64,000 bases of DNA from Lineus longissimus (taxonomy: Eukaryota; Nemertea; Pilidiophora; Heteronemertea; Lineidae). Every line of letters begins with the position of its first letter. The stretch's first letter is position 1. This document shows, piece after piece, positions 10,350-22,600 of this stretch. The notes below the pieces were generated by a model. It was not told where the DNA came from, made no database searches, and saw nothing but the letters and a program-made list of their open reading frames with translations. The stretch covers positions 22,823,292-22,887,291 of the forward strand of contig NC_088312.1 in the NCBI RefSeq assembly GCF_910592395.1, written 5' to 3'. The translations under genes and the position numbers were made by a program.

Positions 10350-13300
10350 ACCTGTATCCCCGCCCTCCCTCTTCAGGTATCTACACAAGATCAATGGGAA
10401 TGGCAGGTTCACAGGTCAATAGTAACCTGTATCCCGCCCTCCCTCTCCAGGTATCCACACGAGATCACGGCAATGGCAGCTTCACAGGAACCTGTATCCC
10501 CCGCCCTCCCTCTTCAGGCATCCACACGAGATCAATGGGAATGGCAGGTTCACAGGTCAATAGTAACGTGTATCCCCCGCCCTCCCTCTTCAGGCATCCA
10601 CACGAGATCAATGGGAATGGCAGGTTCACAGGTCAATAGTAACCTGTATCCCCCTCCCTCCCTCTTCAGGCATCCACACGAGATCAATGGGAATGGCAGG
10701 TTCACAGGTCAATAGGAACCTGTATCCCCCGCCCTCCCTCTTCAGGCATCCACATGAGATCAATGGGAATGGCAGGTTCACAGGTCAATAGTAACCTGTA
10801 TCCCCCGCCCTCCCTCTTCAGGCATCCACACGAGATCAATGGGAATGGCAGGTTCACAGGTCAATAGTAACCTGTATCCCCCGCCCTCCCTCTTCAGGCA
10901 TCCACACAAGATCAATGGGAATGGCAGGTTCACAGGTCAATAGGAACCTGTATCCCGCCCTCCCTCTTCAGGCATCCACACGAGATCAATGGGAATGGCA
11001 GGTTCACAGGTCAATAGTAACCTGTATCCCCCGCCCTCCCTCTTCAGGCATCTACACAAGATCGATGGGAATGGCAGCTTCACAGGTCAATAGTAACCTG
11101 TATCCCCCGCCCTCCCTCTTCAGGCATCCACACAAGATCAATGGGAATGGCAGGTTCACAGGTCAATAGTAACCTGTATCCCCCGCCCTCCCTCTTCAGG
11201 CATCCACACAAGATCAATGGGAATGGCAGGTTCACAGGTCAATAGGAACCTGTATCCCGCCCTCCCTCTTCAGGCATCCACACGAGATCAATGGGAATGG
11301 CAGGTTCACAGGTCAATAGTAACCTGTATCCCCCGCCCTCCCTCTTCAGGCATCTACACAAGATCAATGGGAATGGCAGCTTCACAGGTCAATAGTAACC
11401 TGTATCCCCCGCCCTCCCTCTTCAGGCATCCACACAAGATCAATGGGAATGGCAGCTTCACAGGTCAATAGTAACCTGTATCCCACCCTCCCTCTCCACG
11501 GAATCCACACGAGATCAATGGGAATGGCAGGTTCACAGGTCAATAGTAACCTGTATCCCCCGCCCTCCCTCTTCAGGCATTCACACAAGATCAATGGGAA
11601 TGGCAGGTTCACAGGTCAATAGTAACCTGTATCCCCCGCCCTCCCTCTTCAGGCATCCACACAAGGTCAATGGGAATGGCAGGTTCACAGGTCAATAGTA
11701 ACCTGTATCCCCCGCCCTCCCTCTTCAGGCATCCACACAAGGTCAATGGGAATGGCAGGTTCACAGGTCAATAGTAACCTGTATCCCCCGCCCTCCCTCT
11801 TCAGGCATCTACACAAGATCAATGGGAATGGCAGCTTCACAGGAACCTGTATCCCCCGCCCTCCCTCTTCAGGCATCCACACGAGATCAATGGGAATGGC
11901 AGGTTCACAGGTCAATAGTAACCTGTATCCCCCGCCCTCCCTCTTCAGGCATCCACACAAGGTCAATGGGAATGGCAGGTTCACAGGTCAATAGTAACCT
12001 GTATCCCCCGCCCTCCCTCTTCAGGCATCCACACAAGGTCAATGGGAATGGCAGGTTCACAGGTCAATAGTAACCTGTATCCCCCGCCCTCCCTCTTCAG
12101 GCATCCACACAAGGTCAATGGGAATGGCAGGTTCACAGGTCAATAGTAACCTGTATCCCCCGCCCTCCCTCTTCAGGCATCCACACGAGATCAATGGGAA
12201 TGGCAGGTTCACAGGTCAATAGTAACCTGTATCCCCCGCCCTCCCTCTTCAGGCATCCACACAAGGTCAATGGGAATGGCAGGTTCACAGGTCAATAGTA
12301 ACCTGTATCCCCCGCCCTCCCTCTTCAGGCATCCACACAAGATCAATGGGAATGGCAGGTTCACAGGTCAATAGTAACCTGTATCCCCCGCCCTCCCTCT
12401 TCAGGCATCCACACAAGATCAATGGGAATGGCAGGTTCACAGGTCAATAGTAACCTGTATCCCCCGCCCTCCCTCTTCAGGCATCCACACGAGATCAATG
12501 GGAATGGCAGCTTCACAGGTCAATAGTAACCTGTATCCCCCGCCCTCTCTCTTCAGGCATCCACACGAGATCAATGGGAATGGCAGCTTCACAGGTCAAT
12601 AGTAACCTGTATCCCCCGCCCTCCCTCTTCAGGCATCCACACAAGGTCAATGGGAATGGCAGGTTCACAGGTCAATAGTAACCTGTATCCCCCGCCCTCC
12701 CTCTTCAGGCATCCACACGAGATCAATGGGAATGGCAGCTTCACAGGTCAATAGGAACCTGTATCCCCCGCCCTCCCTCTTCAGGCATCCACACGAGATC
12801 AATGGGAATGGCAGCTTCACAGGTCAATAGTAACCGGTATCCCCCGCCCTCCCTCTTCAGGCATCCACACGAGATCAATGGGAATGGCAGGTTCACAGGT
12901 CAATAGTAACCTGTATCCCCCGCCCTCCCTCTTCAGGCATCCACACAAGGTCAATGGGAATGGCAGGTTCACAGGTCAATAGTAACCTGTATCCCCCGCC
13001 CTCCCTCTTCAGGCATCCACACGAGATCAATGGGAATGGCAGGTTCACAGGTCAATAGTAACCTGTATCCCCCGCCCTCCCTCTTCAGGCATCCACACAA
13101 GATCAATGGGAATGGCAGGTTCACAGGTCAATTGTAGTAACCTGTATCCCCCGCCCTCCCTCTTCAGGCATCCACACGAGATCAATGGGAATGGCAGGTT
13201 CACAGGTCAATAGTAACCTGTATCCCCCGCCCTCCCTCTTCAGGCATCCACACGAGATCAATGGGAATGGCAGCTTCACAGGTCAATAGTAACCTGTATC

Positions 13301-14505
13301 CCCCTCCCTCCCTCTTCAGGCATCCACACGAGATCAATGGGAATGGCAGCTTCACAGGAACCTGTATCCCCCGCCCTCCCTCTTCAGGCATCCACACAAG
13401 ATCAATGGGAATGGCAGGTTCACAGGTCAATAGTAACCTGTATCCCCCGCCCTCCCTCTTCAGGCATCCACACAAGGTCAATGGGAATGGCAGGTTCACA
13501 GGTCAATAGTAACCTGTATCCCCCGCCCTCCCTCTTCAGGCATCCACACGAGATCAATGGGAATGGCAGGTTCACAGGTCAATAGTAACCTGTATCCCCC
13601 TCCCTCCCTCTTCAGGCATCCACACGAGATCAATGGGAATGGCAGCTTCACAGGTCAATAGTAACCTGTATCCCCCGCCCTCCCTCTTCAGGCATCCACA
13701 CAAGATCAATGGGAATGGCAGGTTCACAGGTCAATAGTAACCTGTATCCCCCGCCCTCCCTCTTCAGGCATCCACACAAGATCAATGGGAATGGCAGGTT
13801 CACAGGTCAATAGGAACCTGTATCCCGCCCTCCCTCTTCAGGCATCCACACGAGATCAATGGGAATGGCAGGTTCACAGGTCAATAGTAACCTGTATCCC
13901 CCGCCCTCCCTCTTCAGGCATCTACACAAGATCAATGGGAATGGCAGCTTCACAGGTCAATAGTAACCTGTATCCCCCGCCCTCCCTCTTCAGGCATCCA
14001 CACGAGATCAATGGGAATGGCAGCTTCACAGGTCAATAGTAACCTGTATCCCCCTCCCCCCCTCTTCAGGCATCCACACGAGATCACGGGAATGGCAGCT
14101 TCACAGGAACCTGTATCCCCCGCCCTCCCTCTTCAGGCATCCACACGAGATCAATGGGAATGGCAGGTTCACAGGTCAATAGTAACCTGTATCCCCCGCC
14201 CTCCCTCTTCAGGCATCCACACGAGATCAATGGGAATGGCAGGTTCACAGGTCAATAGGAACCTGTATCCCCCGCCCTCCCTCTTCAGGCATCCACACGA
14301 GATCAATGGGAATGGCAGGTTCACAGGTCAATAGTAACCTGTATCCCGCGCCCTCCCTCTTCAGGCATCCACACGAGATCAATGGGAATGGCAGGTTCAC
14401 AGGTCAATAGTAACCTGTACCCCGCGCCCTCCCTCATCAGGCATCCACACAAGATCAATGGGAATGGCAGGTTCACAGGTCAATAGGAACCTGTATCCCC
14501 CGCCC
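10350..14505 (+). repeat. 76-bp tandem minisatellite/satellite array, ~55 copies
   Basis: The unit begins CCTGTATCCCCCGCCCTCCC, continues with CTTCAGGCATCCACACGAGA and TCAATGGGAATGGCAGGTTC, and ends ACAGGTCAATAGTAA. Copies differ at a few recurrent positions (CACGAG/CACAAG, AGATCA/AGGTCA, GCAGGTTC/GCAGCTTC), and some are shortened by an ACAGGAACCTG junction that skips TCAATAGT. Because 76 is not a multiple of three, reading frames rotate between units, so the many 80-100-codon frames on both strands are by-products and no protein is called. The unit holds a CAGGTT/AACCTG inverted repeat. A final unit remnant lies beyond the fold-back insertion, at 14890-14935. Confidence 0.95.
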
Positions 14506-14875
14506 GCGAATTTTTTTTTCCTGAACCTTTGGGGCACTGTAGTGTACATTTGTACAGGGACTTTCAGCCAATCAGATTTCGACAAATACATGACGTCAGA
14601 AGTCATAGAAACTTTGGAGCAGTTGGTAGAGCGCTCGTGAGAAATGGCAGGATACGAGAAAGAAAGAAAAAGAAAAATGTTGTCCACAACCGGTTTCGAA
14701 CTCGCGACCTTTGGATCGAACATCGTATTCTGCCATTTCTCACGAGCGCTCTACCAGCTGCTCTAAAGTTTCTAAGACTTCTGACGTCATGTATTTGTCG
14801 AAATCTGATTGGCTTAAAGTCCCTGTACAAATGTACACTATAGTGCCCCAAAGGTTCAGGGAAAAAAATTCGCCG
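14505..14875. mobile_element. Fold-back element with tRNA-like boxes, inserted in the 76-bp array
   Basis: Arms 14506-14657 and 14723-14875 are inverted copies over about 150 bp with few mismatches. Both ends read CGAATTTTTTT...CCTGAACCTTTGGGGCACT inward. Each arm includes GGTAGAGCGCTCGTGAGAA, an A-box-like tRNA segment. The centre, on the minus strand, carries GGTCGCGAGTTCGAAACC, a B-box-like T-arm. So the element resembles a tRNA-type SINE head combined with an inverted duplication of its 5' part. It sits inside the array, since an array unit follows at 14890. No protein is encoded. Confidence 0.8.
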
Positions 14876-14959
14876 TCGCTCCCCACTCCCGCCCTCCCTC
14901 TTCAGGCATCCACACGAGGTCAATGGGAATGGCGGACTGATGGCGAACACTGGCGAGAA

Positions 14960-15110
14960 ATAAATTAGTAACGACTCCCTCTCCATTAAGGAAAATAGCT
15001 CTGGTTCCATTCAATTACCTCTCCAATCAGGACACTTCTCAATTAATGACAGCATTTCTCTGTCCACTGGATGTCCATAATGGAGAGGTTCTACTGTAGG
15101 CCTATATATA
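14960..15110 (+). repeat. Degenerate pogo-like 'CTCTCCATTAAGGA' fragment
   Basis: Contains CTCTCCATTAAGGA, ACCTCTCCAATCAGGACACTTCT and GGAGAGGTTCTACTGTA. These are decayed versions of the repeat seen whole at 50.04-50.23 kb. Confidence 0.5.
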
Positions 15111-15555
15111 TCTGATGATGTGCACACATCCTTGGTTGTGTAGAGCAGTATGGCCTGTCCTTGTTCTCAAGAGAAGGCGGAAGGAGATCTGTACGGAGAA
15201 GGAGGGAGTTTGTATGGTGCTATGTTCCTTCTGATTAACATGCCCGGTTATATATCCTTCAGGAAAGAAATCTATGTCTCAAGATGAGGGATCACTTGCA
15301 TGGAGTAACTTGGAGGACTAAAGTTGTCAATTCATTTGTAAATACCTGAAATAAGAGACATTTAGGCCTTCATCATATTGAATAATCCAATCCCAAGTCA
15401 TCTGGATTGCTTTTACTAGGAACAAATTGACTTTACTGTTATCGGAGGAGATTTGAGAGCAGCTTGATTTGGTTTTCAGAAGTATGTGCTTTATTACCAG
15501 AATTATAGTGAGGAGATAGTGACATGATGGGATAACAGACCATGCACGCAATGAT

Positions 15556-15563
15556 TATATAAA
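15556..15563 (+). promoter_or_regulatory. TATA box of the GM2-activator-like gene
   Basis: TATATAAA lies 150 bp before the start codon at 15706 and is followed by a purine-rich stretch (gagagagagac). Transcription would start at about 15585-15595, giving a 5' UTR of roughly 115 nt. Confidence 0.55.
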
Positions 15564-15705
15564 CCAGATATGCTGTGTAAACAGCGAGAGAGAGACCTTG
15601 CCCATCACTCTTTCCTGTCCCATCTGGTGTTTCTCGCAGAATCCATTTAAAGGCTTCAGCACTTTGGTTTGAGCATCACTTAACAAGGACCTGCCGTGTA
15701 TCATC

Positions 15706-18461
15706 ATGTTTCGATTTTTGATCTTGTCTGCGCTATTTGCATTTTCCACGGCCGCCTACAATAAGTTGGAGCTAACGAACTGTGGTAAGTAAACTCCTAG
15801 TCCGAGATGTTATCAGATTATCTAAGACATCGGATCAGCGGCGTAGCTGTCTTGGGGCGGCAAAACGCTCTCAGGGGGCCATAATGACACTTCTTAATAT
15901 TTTTCTGCTAAATCACGGTCCAGAACACATTTTTTGGTCATTTACCCGTCTCTTCCCCTGCTTGCTAAGCCGCTACAGGTTTCCTACCGTTGCTTACAAA
16001 CCCCTGAATGACCAAAGGTATTGTGACCAACAAGATAGGACCCAGAGGAGAAGATAATAGCAGTCCTAAATATTTGGGTGCAGCAGTTTTTGTTCCTGGA
16101 GTGTGGGACATCACCTGGTAAAATAGCGCCATTTTTTCCTGCAGACACGCCCTTTGTCCTTGGAGATAACAATCTCATTTGCGCGGGAAAACCAACATGG
16201 CTAGAGAAAAGTTTTTTCTTATAATTACACTCCGGACGCAGTGGACCGACCTCGTCCTGCCAAAGACAATCTGGATGACAAAATGGATTGCATAGAAGTC
16301 TATATTGAATGAGCGTCTTCAATTAGACACTTTTTTCCAGGAGGGGACGGTATCAGGATAAATGAAATCGACATCCAGCCCATGCCAATCAAATTCCCTG
16401 GATCACTGAAGGTGTTGATCGATGCTGACCTAACCAAGGCCGTCAAAGGGCCTATCAAGGTTGATGTGGACATGCGCCAGGGCTGGTGGTTCGGGTGGGT
16501 GCCCGCCCCCTGCATGACTATCTCTGGCGTCAAGGTGGGCTCCTGGTAAGTTAATCGGCAGCAATCCCTCGATTGATCATATATAGCGGAACCTCCCTTA
16601 GCGGACACCTCTCTATTAAGGACAACCTCAACCGGGTTTGCATTTAAAATGTGTTTTGTTTAAAATCATAAAACTCACATGATTCATGACAGCTTTTTCA
16701 TTCTGCCACGCCAACACAATTAGCCATTACTAAATAAAAGACATGCCTGTTCTGATAGCCCCACAGAACAAAAGCTGCAAGGTAATTCTCTTCTATCCAC
16801 AGTCAAAGTTTGCAACATGGTGCCTAGAAGTGTATAGAATGATCCGGTGACAGCTTGTGGACAACGTGTCCAGCCAGCATGTGACGTGTATGTCATTATG
16901 CCAAACGTTCTTCTTCTGCTTCTTCTTCAGCGTTCGCTCTGCACTTGGAGGGGTCATTCTCCTAGGAGTAATCCTCCTCCAAGGCGGGATGAGCGTATCC
17001 TGCGTGCCACTACGGTTAGGCGCCAATTGGGTTTATTGGCCTAGTGGTCCGACTTTGGCGAGAGAGATAGAGTCCACGCAAGCTACTCATGTTTCTCACT
17101 TGGTGGGGTCTTAGCTTGCCCTGGCATAGACACCAGGTACAAGGAACCTCGGTTTTGAGTCTCATTCGAAGGACTGTGAAGAGCCAGGAATTTTAGTTCC
17201 TTGAAAGCCACGCCGGTTCATCCAGACATACGATCATGGGTTCTTCCCGGGATCGAACCCGGGCCCTATTGTGTGGTGGCCAGCAGTGTAAACCACTAGG
17301 CCATGAGGCTCCTTATGCCAAACGTTGATATATAATATTTTCATTATATTTTTGCACTCTCGCCAAGTCCCTAGGTAAAGAGTGATGTAGTGTCCTTAAT
17401 AATAGAGAGGATCTACTGTAAATCTATTATGGAGATTAATATCTATGGTAGGTCTCCTCAAGCATCCAATTCAATTGAGAAGGTTGTTTCAGAGTTGTTC
17501 CCTAAACATACCAAAGGAAAAGTTCAATTTGACTGCAAGTTTTGTTTCAGAACAGTACCTATATCCCATAGAACAAAGCTTCAGCGATCAGGCTCACTTG
17601 AAAATCAATGTGGGATGACTAACAAGTGTTTATTGTTGCATGCAATTCAGGTCCCAGCAATTTAAAACTTGATGGTTTGCAGGGTGCTGAGCTCATATCG
17701 TTTTCCTTGCAGTACTTATGATGACATCTGTGTGCTCATGGAGCCATTGAGAGAAAAGGGATGCCCCGCGGAGATGCAGCAACTGGACATTGGTTGCACC
17801 TGCCCCTTCAAGCCCAGCCACGTCAGATTCGAAATGGCGGACATCGTCCTACCTAAAATCCCAACAGGCCTTGGATACTTCGCAAGTGTAAGTCAAAAGC
17901 CTACCATATTGTTCCATGACAGAGTCAAGAGCCTGTCTGAAGAAGCCAAAATCCTTTGTGCGATTTTCATTCTAGAATATTTTGCGATGTCTCTCTTCCT
18001 TGGTTGTGGATGTCTCTAGATTGTGACAGTCTCTCTCTCTCTCATGGAGATGACAATCATTACCATTATGTGCTCCATTTTCAGATCTGACTAAATCTGA
18101 AGCCTAGTGTCAACTAGGGCATTATAAGCTCTATAAATAATACTGGGCGATTGTAATGCAAGTAGGAGGAAACCTACGCTGTCGAACAGTTGTCTTCTCT
18201 GTCACATAAGGGTGCCAGGGCCAACCCAGAATCGAACCCGGGACCTCAGAGGCGACAGGAGCCGAGGATTCCACTACACCACTCACAGTCCAAATTCTCC
18301 ATTTGTCATGTGTTGATACTTCAGACAAGTTAATTGCATCATTCAGACATATTTTAAATCCGACCTTTCTTTTCCAGGGTGACTACAAAGTGACAGCTAA
18401 GATGTATGAAGGAGGTGCACTTGTCTCATGCTTTGAAGCCAAAGTCTCTCTGGGTGCTTAG
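15706..18461 (+). CDS. GM2 ganglioside activator-like secreted lipid-binding protein
   Basis: GM2 activator is a lysosomal or secreted beta-cup protein that lifts glycolipids out of membranes for hydrolysis. Four exons with matching phases: 15706-15784, 16341-16545, 17713-17887 and 18378-18461 (TAG). The product is 180 aa, close to the family's usual length of about 190. A signal peptide is evident (MFRFLILSALFAFSTA), followed by LELTNCG. Diagnostic segments are WWFGWVPAPC, GSCTYDDICVLM, the CTCPFKP motif (compare CHCPFK in the vertebrate protein), IVLPKIP, GDYKVTAKM and a final Cys in the LVSCFEAK strand. The Cys pattern fits the family's disulphides. Intron 2 carries a SINE (about 17045-17312) and intron 3 another (about 18133-18300). 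An AATAAA at about 18672 ends the transcript. Invertebrates often have several such genes; the substrate is unknown. Confidence 0.93.
16584..16630 (+). repeat. Fragment of the pogo-like repeat in intron 2 of the GM2A-like gene
   Basis: Reads GCGGAACCTCCCTTAGCGGA then CACCTCTCTATTAAGGACAA, matching the right end of the 50.04-50.23 kb element in reverse orientation. A related scrap lies at 17388-17420 (TGTCCTTAATAATAGAGAGG). Confidence 0.65.
17045..17312 (-). mobile_element. tRNA-derived SINE, near full length
   Basis: Read on the minus strand it begins GGAGCCTCATGGCCTAGTGG (A box) and continues to GGGCCCGGGTTCGATCCCGG (B box), about 55 bp further on. Then come GATGAACC and a 3' tail with AAGTGAGAAACATGAG and TGGACTCTATCTCTCTCG. 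The head is the same family as the triplicated one at 5973. The tail shares blocks with the element at 20.28-20.53 kb. The 3' limit is approximate. Confidence 0.8.
18133..18300 (-). mobile_element. Second tRNA-derived SINE family (tRNA-Glu-like head)
   Basis: Minus strand: GTGAGTGGTGTAGTGGAATC (A box), then GGTCCCGGGTTCGATTCTGG (B box, about 18229-18246), then a body with ACAGAGAAGACAACTG and TAGGTTTCCTCC. The spacing fits a Pol III internal promoter. The head resembles tRNA-Glu, but arm pairing is imperfect, so a functional tRNA is not called. It lies in the last intron of the GM2A-like gene. Confidence 0.7.
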
Positions 18462-18668
18462 TCATTGCATTACTGCCATCTGCTTTACATGAATCGTCCA
18501 ATTGTGAATGATGTCATTCGTCGAAAAAAACAAGTGTTTTTTTAATTGTTTTTGTTAATTGTCATTTTATGGCCAACACCATAGCCAGACACTATCATTT
18601 GCCCCTCCAGTAAAACATACACAGTGTAGTCTGCCGAGGAACGAGACAAGGAACTCCTCGGTCCTATA

Positions 18669-18722
18669 TGAGAATAAAGAAGTGAAAGAATGTACCTAGT
18701 TGACGTGAAGGGTATTTTTTAT
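18669..18722. terminator. Facing polyadenylation signals of the GM2A-like and TTK genes
   Basis: AATAAA on the plus strand (about 18671-18676) serves the GM2A-like gene. TTTATT at about 18717-18722, which is AATAAA on the minus strand, can serve TTK. The two transcripts would end within about 50 bp of each other and probably overlap. Confidence 0.5.
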
Positions 18723-19676
18723 TGAAGTACATGTAGGAAATAACTAGACTGAAGCGACAGGGGCCATTTCCACAGAAAATCGAGAATAATCATAGTTATG
18801 TACATGTATTTACACTTGAAACAAAATTATGCAAATAAATACACATATTTACATTCTATACATATTGCAATCGGGATGGGGGATGATTTCTAGCATCTAT
18901 TTACTTTATGCACATTTTCAGAATCTTCCACAATCAAGAAATTATAAAAATGTACAGGCGCAAATGACCTTCCTGTCTCAACCCCACCGGATGTGTACAT
19001 ACTTTAAGTCAGGCCGTTAAATATGGCCACAAACTGCTATTTTCTTTAACAACTGTCACATGATCAAATCTTTGAATCACATTATTTACAAGATGCAATG
19101 GTAAACAGAAATCTAGATCAAGACTTGTGACCCATCTTCGTGTATCCCTCAACACCAAAGTCTCTCAGTGTTATATTATTATATACTCTCCCCAGCCTCG
19201 TGTTGAGCTGTCCTCATCACACAGTGTCTTCAGGTCAGATATACATGTACACAGAGGAATGACTTTGAGAAATATAAACCAGGTGACGATGCTCGGAACA
19301 AAAAATTGAAAAACATTCCAGATGAAACTGTGATCTTTACTGCCCTCACTTGCAAAAACATTGCTCTAAAATGTTTATTGTTGGTCTACAAAGTACTATA
19401 CAGACAACTGAGGTTAAATATTTCAATGTCTTCTGTTAAATTAAACCCTTTCCAGGAGGAGCAAAAATCAGGAATCCTCCAAAACTGGAAGCGTCACATC
19501 CTGATTAGCGAAGTATCCATAGTCAAAGTCACCAGGCAATACACACTATCATCGTCTGTGCTCCTTGTGATTGACGTTCAGCTCTGCCACATGAAACACC
19601 TGTGAGAGCTCGAGTTGGATTTCATCCTTGTAATCAACTTGGTGATCTTCAGACACACACGTCCTTGGCTCTTGTA

Positions 19677-22600
19677 TTAACCCGGGAAGGAATGACCATC
19701 CTGAAAAGAAAAATCATAATCATGCTGTAAAATACATACAATATATTGTCGTTGTCTAACTTCCAGTTCAGTGTCAATTTCTTCAGCCAGCTTGTCACTC
19801 CTGTTATTGACTAGGACTTTGAAGAGACTGATAAACATTTACCTGTTTTTGGTTCAAAGATCCTAGGTCCAGGGCTTGGCCAGACTTGAACTGCTGTATC
19901 AGGTTCTGCAGAAAAAGAAAGACAAATTCTTTAAAAGAAAAAGAGAGACAGATTTAATGAACGCAGTGAAATTCATCCTACGAAAGACGAGATTGAAAAT
20001 TGGGAAGACCTAGATTGCACTTATATCCACACAGGTAATCTCCGTGCAACAGAACAGTTGATTTGAACGGACTCACCTTTGAGAGATTCTGCGCACTATT
20101 TGGTGAGTCTACCCCCAGCTGCATGACCAGTTGATTGACAAGTCTGTACATGGCTTCACCATCTGGAGGACTCTTCATCTCCTGTGCCGGTGGCGACCGG
20201 ACATCCTGCTTCAGAAACGGATGAAGCAGCAGCTCGTCTATGCCGAGCCGTTCCTTCGGGTTTCTCCTCAGGCAGTGCTGCAATGAAACAAACTGATGAA
20301 TTTGGGCTTGTAATCAGGAGGTTGTGGATGCGACCCTTGGAAGGGTCCCCGCTGCTCGGCATTGTGTCCTAGAGCAAGACACTTAATCCTTTGAATGAGA
20401 CGCGAAACCAAAGCCCTTGTAGGTGGTGTCTGTGGTTGGGCAAGCAAGGGTCACACAATGTGAGAAACACAAGTACCGGTAGTTGTGCTTGACTCTACCT
20501 CTGGCAGAAGACAGAGTCACTACCTGTAAAATGATCATCCGGCCTCGGAGGAGAAACACTCCCTGGAGACGACCACCTGTATACCAGTGCAGATAAGTTT
20601 TCTAAGAGAACTTGTCAAAGTGACTTACTTGTAGGACATGCATTAGGTTCTTATCCTTGATCTCTGGGAAGGGTATTGGTACATTTGGGTTGATGATTGC
20701 CTGTAACTTGGCCAGGTTATGTCGGATGTGGTGGAATGGGGCCTTCTGGTAGACCATGTAGTACAGGATACAACCGAGGGACCACACATCACTCTTTACA
20801 CCCAGCTGAAACAACAAGAGTTTGGGACATTAGGTTAAAGGTTGCCTGTAACTTGGGCAAGTTGTGTCGAGGCCATGTACAGTAGAACCTCTCTACTAAG
20901 GCGACCTTGAGACTGACAGATGTTGTCCTTGATTAAGAATATCAGTCACCTGCCCAAGCCTTGGCCCATGTCTGAATCACTTGGCAAATGCTAAGAAGAA
21001 GAAGCCAGCGGGGAGACTTACCTTAAATTTGGGTTTGAGACGACCCTCGCTATCATACACAGGGCCACAATCGGCTTGACTGATGGCTTCGGGACTCATG
21101 TAGTTCAGAGTCCCAATCTGTGACTCCCGGGTAACACTCGTCTTGTCCTGCTGGATGGCGTTGGCGATACCAAAGTCGATCAGTTTGACGTTTCCAGTGA
21201 CCAGGAGGAAGTTGGCGGGTTTCAGATCAGAATGAACAATCCCTGGAAGATAAAGTGACTTTGTTAAACATCAATGAATCACTTTAAGGAAAAATTACAT
21301 TTTCGTGTCTGTTTCTTTTTCACAGATAAGACAAAACATGAAGCTCACCTTCCTTATGAAGAACCTGGACAGCCTTCAGCATCTCTGCCCAATAAAACAT
21401 CACCATCTGAGGTGATATGCCTCCGTGTTTTGATTTATTTTTGAAGAAGTTGGCCAGGTCAGTGTCGCCTCTTTCCATTACCACGTGCAGGATGTTGGTT
21501 TCTTCAATAAATTCACTGAAGTGGGACAAGAACATATTGATTGCAAGTAAAATTGGACTGAAAGATAGAAACAATGCTGCGGGCACCGTGCCGCCAATCT
21601 TTCAACTATACCACAACATTCTGCAGAATAAACTTGTCAACTAGCAAGTTGTACACCAGGCCTATAGGGGGATATCAGTGTTGAAGTAATTCGGAAAGGA
21701 TTTGAAAACCACAACCAATCAAGAAAAAGTTTACCAATCAAACAACCACGTTCTGCAGGATAAAAAGGACTTACTAGTCATACATCTTGATCACCTTATC
21801 GCTGTACTGGAGACGTTTCAACAGGTTAATCTCATTCTTATACGACTGAACGGTAAACTCATCAGCATCATTCAGGTCGACTCTCTTAATGGCGCATAGT
21901 CTCTTGCTGTTCTCGTACACTTCATAGACCTAGATGGTAGGAAACAACACCATTGGTGGGTATCCTTAACTACAAAATGGTCTCAAATGGTCTAAAACAC
22001 TCAAAATGTGGTGGGTATCCTTAACTACAAAATGGTCCCAATGGTCTAAAACACTCAAAATGTGGTGGGTATCCTTAACTACAAAATGGTCCCAATGGTC
22101 TAAAACACTCAAAATGTGGTGGGTATCCTTAACTACATAATGGTCTCAAATGGTCTAAAACACTCAAAATGTGGAAGTCATCGACAAAATGGTAATGCTT
22201 ATTCTATCAATGGCTTTCAAATTAGCATTAAGTAAGTAGAGACAGTCTGGATCTTACTACAAGGTAGGTTGATAAGATTGCCTACGCTCACACTGACCTT
22301 GCTGGAACCTCCTGTTCCAATGACTTTAAGGATTGTGTAAGGTTTGCTGTTTACTACAACGACGTCATTTGGATTTTGCTGCAACAAAAGAAGAGGGGAT
22401 TGAATTGAAATCGACATGCTTCACTGAAGGAGGGTGAAACCATTCAGGGTTCTCCAATATTGTAAACCACCAAATATTTGCACCTGTTCATTTTTGCTCA
22501 CAAACTACGAGATATCTTCGGTTTATTTCAAAGAAACAGAGGTTTTTGCAGCAACCAGGAAAATCCTTTTCCCTCCTTTTTTGCAGCCAGACAAAATATC

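Noticed and set aside
10346-14334. Many 60-108-codon frames on both strands in the 76-bp array
   Set aside because: The repeat length is not a multiple of three and the frames rotate through all phases; they are by-products of the tandem repeat.
10350-14505. CRISPR-like array
   Set aside because: Repeats are contiguous with no unique spacers, and the window is clearly animal DNA.
14690-14771. Genuine tRNA gene (minus strand) in the fold-back centre
   Set aside because: A and B boxes resemble a tRNA but the intervening sequence does not form a normal anticodon arm and the A-box part is inverted-duplicated.
18229-18291. tRNA-Glu gene (minus strand)
   Set aside because: A and B boxes are present but the acceptor and anticodon arms do not pair well and a SINE body follows.
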